Positions 49,601 to 61,600 of a stretch of DNA of 64,000 nucleotides are shown here, piece by piece. Each line of letters opens with the position of its first letter. The stretch's first letter is position 1. The stretch comes from Oreohelix idahoensis (taxonomy: Eukaryota; Mollusca; Gastropoda; Stylommatophora; Oreohelicidae). A program made the translations under genes and the position numbers. The notes beneath the pieces are model-generated. The model saw nothing but the letters and a program-made list of their open reading frames with translations, did not search any database and had not been told where the DNA came from. The stretch lies in NCBI GenBank assembly GCA_024509875.1, contig JAMPIV010012434.1:1-64000 (forward strand). Reading direction: 5' to 3'.

Positions 49601-52600
49601 CTAGTGAAATAAATAATGCGTAGCTATTTTCTTGCCAGGTGTTAAGTAATGTAATTTCCAGCACCCGCTTTCTATCACATAAGAAGAGATATTTAGTTGA
49701 CTAATTAATACACTAGGTGTGACTGATAAGTGACACATAGAATTCATGTTTATATTTCATTTTGTGTAATTTTAGTAAGTGACTGTTGTTTAAATACCAT
49801 ACGACAGCCCACCGACGCCGACCCTCTAATAGCTATTTAGCAACAGGCGATATTTGTTAAAGTGCGTGTATGGATGATTAAATAATAACTGACCAGATAG
49901 GAATAGGCTAGAGACACCGTGTGCTTATATGTAGATATTTTATTAATAGTAATTTTTCATAATTCTCTATTCTTATGCATAACCTGATCAAACGATGACC
50001 AGCGGTCTTTAATTTGGTCTCTATTTTGGTCTATATTGAGGTCTGTTTTGGGCCTTTTCTCCATTTACTGATTGGATTAATGTTGTCTTCTTTTGGCTTA
50101 CGCGTCTCCAAGTTCATTTGTGAACAGGACCGGCCTAAGAGACAAACTAACATTTTTTAAATTGTAAATTTAACTGGACTTTAAACACCAGAAATTATTT
50201 ATTCATTTTATCAGCCCATTGTGGAGTAATATCAATAACATTTCTCCTGACTTTTGATAGTCGTATCCAAGTGGATGTTCTATCCAGAAGAGTTACGCTA
50301 TTTCAGAATCCGCACTCACCAGAGCCAGCCAATAGGATTTACCATCATCATCAATTAACAATAATTAACAGTTTTAGCAACCAGAAGTTTTCCCTATCCC
50401 GGAAGTATTCCTATGGTTTACTGTGAACACTAGATCTCAGTTTTCCTACATTAACTGTTCGAGGTGACATTAGTTTATCCAGGAAATCAACCACCAAATT
50501 TGGCGTTCCCCTTATAAAATTTAATTATTGGAAGGAGGGACTGGGGCCAAATTTGGAAGATAAAAACACTGGAAAATATATAAATATATATGCATGGATT
50601 ATATGTCCAAGAGATTTCTTCACCAAGAATAGGGTAAGAAGCGTGATTGAGAGAGCGAATATTTTCTTTTGTTACAGGAAAATTGAATCATCTAAATTCT
50701 ATTTAAATATTGTTTATTTACTGAGTAGCATTTAGTAGAAACTTTGTTCTTTTCATTACTGTCTATGCTGTAACACAGTGCTAACCTTTAACCTTTGGGG
50801 TTATTAACTTGTTGGGTTCTTATCTTCTCAATGAGGGGAGGGCACATGTATTCTGTTATTTTTCTATGTATGAATTCCGATTTTATTTGATCTCTTTTAG
50901 ATATTCGATGTTGTAAAGTTTAATGATAATAAACAACAAAAGAACTTAACTTTGTGTGTTGGTCAGACCCATACCCAATTTACCATAGTTTTTTTCACGT
51001 TTGTGTGTCTTGTTGTCACATAATTGTGTGTATGTGTTTAGGTAAACGTATATTTCTAGATATAGGGAGGTGCAAGATTGTCTTATACTAAACTATAGTC
51101 GTATAGATAGGCTGGACTAGAGAAACTTCTCATTCCAGAGACAGATCTTCTCCTTAATCTATTCACTCATGAAATCTATTTCTCATACCTTACTTCTCAC
51201 GTACTTATCACCATCCACTATACTCAGGCGGACCATAAATAACTTTAAGACCTATCTAAGCACGACACCAGCTACAGTGGTGGCTCCATGCCCCATCAAG
51301 AGCGCAAAGGAAAATGATGATGAATAATGAAAGATGGAAAAAAGGTAGATACATGATAAGGCTGGAAAAAACAATACCATTTACTGTGCTTTGTCTGAGC
51401 ATTAGCAAGACAGCAGCACAAGAGATGAGGAAGGCATGGAGAGACCTACTGATGGCATGGAGAGACCTACTGATGGCATGGAGAGACATACTGATGGCAT
51501 GGGAAAGGAAGACTTGGCATAAGTTTGTTGAAGGCCTATGCTCCTTGGGGAGCGTAAGGGTGATGTTGATAATGAGACTTGGTTAGGTTTAAAGGACCAT
51601 CTTCTTTGCACACTGACAACTCCATTTGTGCTCCGATCTCCTCCCTTAGATCACACAATGAGGATCTCAGCACAATGCACAAACTTCAAAGCACCGGCGA
51701 GGATCCCAGTGTGTGTATATAGGAATCACACATTCTATAAATAATTCCATGGTTGGTACGTTGCCGAATTTTTAAATTTTACCAGGACAGCGGACTCTTT
51801 ATGATTTCCAATTGCTGAGGGATTTTAACATGCGTGACTTGCACATGAGACAACCTATATTTTTCACCCTTATCTGAGAAGGCTAGGCATCCAATCGCAC
51901 TACACAGGAGATCACGGGAGAGTATGATATCATTAGGAACCACTGGTTCTGAAAAATATTTCCATCAATGGTAACGAGACTGCTGATTGGTTAGTTCATC
52001 TCTGCATACAAAAATGACTGCTTTGGCATTCAAAGCAACCTTTACAATGTATGGTTATGAATACTTAAGCTTCATCATCATCAGTTGCCATCTCCACAAC
52101 GAAGGTTGGCTGTAATGGATCTCCAACGTCTTCTGTCTCTTGTCTTGGTGGGGCACTCTGATAGACTCTTTCCTGTCCATCTCTTGATGTTATCTTCCCA
52201 CTTATAGCACTGTCTTCCCCTTGCACGTTTGCCTTCAGCTCTCTCTTCTGTTATGGTCTTCTGCAAGGTGTTATGCCTTTTTATGTGGCCAAAGTATTTT
52301 AGCTGCCGAACCTTGATCTCCCTCATTAGTTCTCTTTTCATACTTAGATTTTCTAGGACCTCTTTATTTGTTTTCATCTCTTTCCATGAGATATGTCCCA
52401 TTCTTCTATATATCCACATTTCAAGAGCCTCAATTCTTTCTTCCAAATGCTTTTAAATTGTAAATGTTGAAATTGTGTGAGCCTACTGTTTTAAGCATGT
52501 CATATATATAATGTTTTGATATTTAGTACAAAATGAATCACTGATAATTAAAAAAATATGTTGTACAAAACAACTAATGTGAGGTTGTGCAAGGGGCGGG

Positions 52601-55600
52601 CAAACCTCATCATGTTAAACAAATTGTTCCAGAAACCACTCCTACAAGAACATGTGACTAATTGGTGCAGGCTTCCTGTAAGAGAACCACCTGTAGTGGT
52701 GGTTCCATGCTCCAGATGGAGCAAAAAGGAAAATGATGATGAAAAAAAAATTTGTTTTTCTTTAATTTGAAACTAGTCAAATCCAGTTCTACAGGTACAG
52801 GTACAGCTTTTATAAAATTTATCATTAATTTCCATTACCTTTTATATTGCTTTTTCTAAAAATAAAAATTTGTAATGTTTACATTTTGAGTACAGTATAG
52901 TCAAATGTAAACATTACATTGCGAATTTAGTATTGTTCATATTATTTGTACAAAGGAAATTAAACTATGAATTTTACACATGATCAGAATTAATTTTAAG
53001 CTATGAACATTTTGTATCTAGATGTTAAGGTGCAGTCAGACAAAACTATTAAGCCACATATTTTGATAAGTTAAGTAAAACTGTAAACTCTACCCCTAAA
53101 AAAATGTAAGTTCATTTCTATATTCTTACTTACCTATGCCAGCAGGTGGGTCTGACCATCAGTCTAAAGAAGACAGAGGTCATGACACTCAATGTGGGCA
53201 GTCCTGAGCCCATAACAATAAGGAACCAGAAGCTGGAACAGACACATTTACGTAACCAAGGATGCTTAGTAACACCAGGCGGCAGAACAAGCACAGACAT
53301 CAAGAACAAAATGAATAAATAGTCTCAACAACATCTGAAAGTCTTCCCAGTAAAGCACAAACACCAAATTAAGATTATATGAGAGCTGTGTACTTTGCGT
53401 GCTTCTCTATGGTGCAGAATGCTGGAGAGTAACAGAGAAGGAAATGTCAAAACTGTTCTCCTTCCACAGAATCTTACTTACTTACCTAGTCGCTCCCCTT
53501 CTACAGTGAGGTGTAGAGGTTTGGAAGAGAGAGCGCCAGACTATCCTATTGGCTGTCTTCCTACTGGCCTGGTTCCATTCTAGTCCTTGGTCCTTCAAAG
53601 ATTGTCTAATGTTGTCCTCCCAGCAGACTCTTGGTCGTCCTGGGGGTCTGGATCCCTGGCTCTTTGTTTCCCATGCTTGTCGTGGTAGCCGATCTTCTCC
53701 TATTCTGTAGACATGGCCAAACCATCTTTCCACAGAATTTGCCTGAGGAAAATTCTCTGAATCTTTTGGCCGAATACTATCACTAACCAAGAACTACTTA
53801 CTCGGAGTAACCAAGAGGAAATACACACTATCATAGCTGGCAGATGCTGGAGTTGACTTGGCCACATCCTCAGAAGAAACCCTGATGCCATCACAAGAAC
53901 AGCTATGCTATGGATACCCGAAGGAAAATGAAAGAGAGGCCGACCAAAAACAACTTGGCGGAGAACTGTGGAGGCCGAGATGCAAAGAATGAACCAGAGC
54001 TGGGGCACTGTATGAAGGATGGCTGCCGACTGAACAAAGTGGACGCAGTTTGTTGCTGCCCTATAAGATGCCACCAGGCATGATGGTCACTGACTGCTTT
54101 GACAGTCGTCGGCTAAGGATCAGAGAAGAAGAAGAAAAAAAAAACTTGCCTATGACAAAGTTAGAACACTGGTGCCTTAAAATGTGCTTATTCATAGATT
54201 TTACAAATTTCTTTTTGTTTCTTACCTTTTGCCTCTAGAATAACAAAGTGTACCAGATAGTGTTCCTCAACATGGGCATTGGCAAAGGCTGGGCTCACCC
54301 TATTCACATGCACGGCCATTCCTTCTATGTGGTCAAGGTTGGTTACCCACAGTACAATCAAACTACAGGTAATTGGTTCATTTATTACATTTCAGCTCCC
54401 TATTGAGCATAGGCCTTTAATAAATTCATGTCACACCGTCCTTGTCTGTGCCATTGCTCAAGTTCTTTCATGCCTTCTTTGTTCTTATTGTGTCTGTCTC
54501 TAGTTGTCTTCTTCCTGTATTTTTTGATCTCCCTCTTTTTCTTTTACCTTTGGAATTCCAGAGCAAGGATTGCCATATAAATCTATCAGCTGGTTTCCTC
54601 AATGTGTTTTCTATATAGTGTTATGGTCTGTTCCTCAGTGTGTTTTCTACTCATATATAGTGTTAAGGTCTGTTTCTCACTTCTTGTTTCAGTGTTGTCT
54701 GGTTCTTTACACTAGTTCACATGATCATTCTAACCATAATAATCTTATTCTGTGAAAACACCAAATTTATGAAAGCTTGTAACTTCATGGTTAATTATTT
54801 TTGTTGTTTTCTATGTTTCAGAGTCATGTAAGTGGACCCCCTTGCCATTTGAGTTGGATATACTTATTTCAATGCTGGAGCTGATTTCTTTTCTTGTATT
54901 TTCAAATACTGACATATTGATTTTAATGTCTACTATACCATCTTTGTCTACGTTGCTGCCAAGATATATGCACAAGTCCACATCTTGTTGTGGTTTTTAT
55001 CCATTTCACTTTCATTATTCTCATAATCAGCATCCTTTCTCTTTGGATTTTCAGAAGCTGTGTTTTCTCATCCAGTATTCTCATTTCATGAACATCAGTT
55101 GGAAAGAATTCAAGACTAATCGACAAATAAGAGAAGACTCTAGGCAGAAATATGTCTCCGACTATATAAGGAAAAGACGATGGTCATATATCGGTCATGT
55201 CCTACGAATGCAAAACAACAGAATACCACTACAGGCGCTCACTTGGGTTCCTGAGGGTAAGAGGAAAAAAGGAAGACCAAAAGAAACACTCAGAAGAACA
55301 ATAATAAGAGAAGGAAGAACGTTGGGCCTAAATAATGTGCAAGAGCTAAGAGGAGTGGCGTCACAACGAACAACCTGGAGAGCACTGGTTTCTGCCTTAT
55401 GTGCTGTGTTTGGTGCTTAAAGAATTTATTATTATTATTATTCTCATTGCATCTTGCCTCTGTAATTATTATATTCACCAGACCTAAAGGTATTTTATAT
55501 GTGGACATGCACCCTAATATAACCGATTATTTGAATGAGATGTGCTTTGCCAAAACAAGGCAAAATTTTTTTTTTTTTTTAAATCTTGCTTCTGGTTTTG

Positions 55601-58600
55601 AATTTTGGGATAGAAGGATACTATTACTGGTAAAATCCATTTTGTTAACCTTGAGCTGTTTTCTCAGAGTCCACAGAGACGCCCTGAGTTGTTTGCTTAT
55701 ATAAACCGCCTGGCTTTTTTACATATCTCTCTTTATTTCGTTTGACTGCAGCTTCCTCTGTATATATTGCCAACATATCTATTTATTTCCCTTTGTCTTT
55801 TCTGATTCCTCTTCTTACTTCTTTGCTTGCTTCTAAATGTGTTTGAATGTCCTTGCTCTTGAAATCCTAGTTTTGTTCTTGTTTAAATCTACGTCCTTAT
55901 TAGTATTTTCCTTTCATCTATAAGTTTTGATGATTACTCAGAGACAGAGAAAGAGTGAAGAGCATGGGCAACCTTTCATTATCACATAAAGCGAAGTCAA
56001 TAGTAAATCTGATTGACTGAGATCACAAAGACTAAGATCCATGGAGAGCTATCACCAAAACTACGGGATACTTTGATATTGAGCCACAGTATCTCTCCTT
56101 CAATCATTTTTATCAGTAGTATTTGTGTTCATTCTGTACAGTTTTTTTTATGTAAAGTCTACGCTTTTCTATTCTCATTAATTTTTGGCCAGTAATAAAA
56201 TATGATATATCAGAGAATTTGGTTCAGCTAGAGAGAGAGATATCAACTGCTGCTTAGTAATCAGTTGTGTTACTTTGGCAGCTGTCTGTTAATTTGGACT
56301 TGAATTAAAAATATGGTACTTTATTCTTTTATTGTCTGTCTTGTTGTCAATTTTTCTGTAATTGTTATTATTGTCTGCACCAATACTAAACATGACACAT
56401 TTTTCATTTTTAATATCAGGACTATTTATTGGTGACAATATGGACATTGACTGTAGAGGAAATCCAGATAGAACTAAAAGTTTCTGCAATTCTGCCAAGT
56501 GGACAAATGCATCATGGGGAGGTAATGATGTTCCAGGGCTGAACCTGGAATCACCTACCATTAAAGATACCATCATGATTCCTATTGGAGGGTGAGTTGT
56601 TTGTCATGCATTACCCATTGCGGATAACAATGTCCATACATGCCACATGCTATGGTTTACCCATAATCTGTACAAGGTGTTTGCGTTTTCAGATGTGTAC
56701 AGGTTTTTTAACCCAATCCCCTTATTACTGAGTCTCAGAGTTCTTTTATAAGGACCTATTGAACACAGGATTTCCCAGTCTGTTAGTGATAATTAAGCTC
56801 AGAAATAGACTAAATGATGACACCATCACATTATTTTTGCAGTGTAAAATAAACTCGGACATTTATTGTTTGGGTTTTTAAATAAGTGAAGACCTGCTTT
56901 AAAAGGCAAAGTCCTTGTGCCTCATTTATAATGCAAGCCACTGTAATTAAAAATATTTTTACACGAATTAACTCTTTTGATACATTTTTTTCAGTCTTTG
57001 TCCAGATTTTGCGGGTCTTTGTACAGGGTTTTGGATTTTTTGTACAGGTTTTTCTCCTCCAAGGTGTGGCATGTATGAATGTCCAAATATTTTTTGCACA
57101 TAATAAAGGATATTCAGTCTCTGTATTTCACTTTTGTATGTTTGGATGGGCAGACTAATTATGTAAGCCTACAAAACATGTAGCAGCTTTTGTTGGTATC
57201 TCCCAGTAAGTTTCTCCATTGTCAGCTAATATTATTTGTAAAGCTTGTATTAGGATTGAGGATGATGTTATTTATCATGATTTGCCAGGAGTTATCACCA
57301 TCATTACCCTTCAGCTCCCCAAGGAGCATAGACCTGCAACAATGTATGCCAAGTTCTCCTGTCACGTGACATCAGATTTAGGTCTTTCTGTCTCATCCTT
57401 TTCAGTTCTACTTATTTCATTTCATCAGTTCCACACAAGTCACATAGCTGACATCACGTGAGCAAGAATAAAGAGGGGGATGTCATGGATGGTGCAGGCT
57501 GAGTCAACTATTCAGCATGTGACCACAGTTGAAAATATATTCAAGGGGGAAGAGGGTAGTAAGTCAGGTTGATGACCTACCAACCGGTGATCATCAGCCT
57601 TGGCAGAGAGTCTCAGTCCATGCTTTGGAAGACCAAAATGGATGGCTACAGCATGAATGGAAAACCTTCATAAAAGCCTCAAATCTTCAAGAACTGGTGT
57701 GGATCTACTGTCCTTGTCATGTATGCGGCAATGAAAGAGCTGATAGACTAGCTTCAAGAGCACCTATATATGGACAAGGGAGAGATACTGAGGTCAACAA
57801 ATGATCGCTTATTATATACTCAAGACCAAAAGAAACGCACATGGCATAAAATGTTATTTTCAAATATAAGCAACAAACTTAAAATAATGAAATTTGCACA
57901 CATGAAGTGTCTGAATGTTTATTAACGTTTTCAAATCAATACTCACAATTATCGCCCCCCATGAGATCGCACTTCTGCATATTCTGAAGTACCAACAAAA
58001 TATCCAACTGCACTAAAGTTTGTTCAAACCACAACGTGAATGTCTTAATATCAGGTGTCCCCCCCCCCATAGCTCTGGCACATTTTTAAAGAAGATTAGG
58101 CATTGACCTCACCAAGTGTTGAATGGTTTCCATCGGGATGGCATTTCAAGTTCTCTGTAGAGCGTCTCTCAGCTGCCGTTGATTGTGAGGGGCCTGTCGT
58201 TGCACATGTCATCCCAATACGTCGCAAAGATGTTCGATACAGTTTAGGTCAGGTGAAACGGCAGGCCACTGCATAACTCGAACTCCATTCTGCTGCAAAA
58301 ATCCCTGAGTAACACGAGCGGAGTGTGGCCTTGCATTGTCCTGTTGAAACACCATTCTGGCGGTGCCTCCGTTTACTGCCAACAGTGGAAGCAGGTGGGG
58401 TCTGAGTACTTCATCCACATACCACTGGGCAGTTAATGTGCCGTTGATAAAGATGAGCCTGGACCTGAATCTGTAATTGATGGCAGCCCATACCATCACA
58501 GATGGACCACCATAGTGATCTCGTTCAATGACACAGTTGTCTTTGAATCGTTCTCCTGGTCGTCTGTAAATTAGAATTCGGCCGTCGTTGTGGTGGATGC

Positions 58601-61600
58601 AAAACTGACTTTCGTCGGAAAAGACCATGTCTCGCCAACTTTGATGCCCTAGATAGCCACGGTTGAGAGCCCAGTCCAATCGTGCCTGCCGGTGTTGAGC
58701 TGTGAGGATCTGTCCGGTGTAGTGTCTATGGTATATGAGCTGAGCTTCCCTTAACCTCCTGTGCATGGTTTGACCACTGATGGCATTGCCACAAGTTCCA
58801 ATGGTTATTCTGGCTGTGGCTACAGTGGGCATGAAGCGGTCTTGCTCATGAGTGCGCCATTCAATGGCCCTGTCTTGCCTGTATGTTGTAACGCTTGGAG
58901 TGCCAGACCGGGGTCGGTCGGCGATGGTCCCTGTTGTTTGGTTTCGATGCAGTAGACGATAAATCAAGGTATGGTGAACTTGAAATGCCTGGGACACCTC
59001 TCTAACTGATGCTCCACCTCTGAGCATCCCACTGTTTGATTATGCTCGTCAATATTCAGTCTAGGCATCGTTTTGCTGTGTGAAATTCTTATGGGTTCTA
59101 CGCGCATTTTGTAGAGAATTGGGTGAACAACAGACAACCAAAAGTCGTGCATGAAAAATCATGAAATGCACGAACTGTAATGAATTTTTATTCTGAGCGT
59201 TTGCTCATTTACGCCTTAAACAACTCACAGCAGCACAACTTTTCCACGTGCAGTATCGTCTTGCATTGCTAAAGTTGTGTTTAAAGACGATTTAAACTTG
59301 ATTTTTTAAATTTATTTGTCTGAAAATCAGAACAATTAATATGTGCATTTCTTTTGGTCTTGAGTATAGAATGACACTGCAATTGATGAATTATCAAGGC
59401 TAAGATTGCTAGAGTTTGGCATTAGGCATAAGACTGGCAGGGATGAACATATGAGAGGATGCATCTGGCATATATACAACCAGTACACAACAGGAAAAAT
59501 TAGCATTCATACCCTTCAATATGTGCTGAGGGAGACTGAGCACCTATGGGTTTGCCCAGAGTGCAATGATGTCGATTCTGAACAACAATAACAATTTCTG
59601 CTTCCAGTTCTTTTCTCAATTTTGTTTTTCATTCTACCTCTACTTCTCTTCTGCTGAGGATTCCAGAACAAGAACTACCTTGTAATATTATCAACTATTT
59701 TCCTCAATGTGTGCCATATTTATCTCCAGCATCTTTTGTACTACTGGTCTGGTTCATGTCATCAGTTCCACATTGATGGCCAAGACGTATCATTTCAATC
59801 CTTCTAAGCACCCATATATGAAAGTGTATCTTTTTGGTTGTTTTTGTTGTTCTTCATATTCCAGAGACATACTATAGGATTGACTTGACAATTGAGTTGA
59901 AGATTCTTATTTTGTGTGTGTGTTGGGTTTAATTTCTTCTGATCTAATCTATAAATTAAAACATCTGTTGGTTTGTCCCTTACAGAAACAGGGGACGCAA
60001 CAATGTTTTTTTTTATAATGAAAGACATTAATTGTATTGTTTCCCTTAATATCAATCTTGGGGTCACTATATCAATGAATTTCCCATTAACAAAAATGTA
60101 TTCAACAAGAACAGATCGCAAATTTGTTGTTTAACCCCCACAAAAAAAAAAAAAAAATGACTGGAGTAGATGTGCTGGAGCTAAGATGCATAGTTGTATA
60201 CAGGGTACAACAGAGGACAAGGCTGGAGTAAATGTGCTGGAGGTAAGAGGCCAACGGGAACATTACTGGAGTGGATGTGCTAGAAGTGAGAGGTATGGTG
60301 GAGGACATGATTGGAGTGGATGTGCTGGAGGTGAGCGACAATGGAGGACATGATTGGAGTGGATGTGCTGGAGGTGAGCGACAATGGAGGACATGATTGG
60401 AGTGGATATGCTGGAGGTGAGTGACAATGGAGGACATGATTGGAGTGGATGTGCTGGAGGTGAGCGACAATGGAGGACATGATTGGAGTAGATATGCTGG
60501 AGGTGAGAAGTATGGTGGAGGACATGATTGGAGTAGATATGCTGGAGGTGAGAGGTATGGTGGAGGACATGATTGAATTAGATATGGTCATGAGAGGTAC
60601 AATGGAGAAGATATGCTGGAGGTGAGATGTATAGTTCTCATTGGGTTAATCTGAGAATTAACGATGGGGGGGGGGCTGGTCCTGGTTGTTCAGATAATAA
60701 TGGTGGCTCAGATGTACCGTAACGAGGTGACATTTTAAAAGTTCAGTTTTTTTTTTTAACTCGGGCAACGTCGGGTATATCTGCTAGTGTCAATATATTT
60801 CCCATGCAATGAAAGTTCCTCTTGCTTTTTCATATCACTCACCAGGAGTGATAATGTGATATTTGAGATCATACAATTAACAAGCTGCTGTATGCAGGTG
60901 ACACAGTGCTCATAGCAGAAAGTGGAAAAAATTATAGAAACCAGTAGATGTTATAAATGTAGCCAGTGAAGTATAATATTAATTATAATGTTTCAAAATA
61001 AAAACAATGGTAATAACAAAACAGATTAAATCAATTAAATGTTAGAACAAAGTGAAGGGAATGATATTAAATCAAGCGAAGAAATTCAAGCACCATGGAA
61101 CTCTTACAACAGAAGATTAAATTCTAAAAAAATATGAATAAACTCTCACAACAGGCAACCGAACATTCACAACAGATGAGTGAACTCTGACAACATAAAA
61201 TTGAACTCTCACAACAGATGATTGAACTCTCACAACAGATGATTGAACTCTCACAGCAGACAATTCAACTCTTACAGCAGAAGATTGAATTCTCACAACA
61301 AATGTTTGAGCTCTCACAACAGATGATTGAACTATCATAACACACAACCGAATCACAACAGACAATTTAACTCTCATAACAGATGATTGAGCTCCCACAA
61401 CTAACAACTGAACTGTCATATCAGAATTGAACAACTAAATCTCACAAGCTAAAGCAGGCTTGCAGAAAGTAAAAGATGTACAGTTGACATTCAAAAATCC
61501 GGCCATCGATAATCCGGTTCCTTCAGATTTCCGGAGGTAGTCATTTTCTGTTAAATATATACAACATATATAACCATAAAAAATCCGGCATTTTCAACCA

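Noticed and set aside
60102..60591. Two Pro/Ser-rich minus-strand ORFs with repeats
   Set aside because: They are read-through of a 43-bp minisatellite, whose period is not a multiple of three.
61117..61434. Repetitive ORF with VVRVQSS units
   Set aside because: Product of a 21-bp minisatellite in a LINE remnant; no start context or domain.
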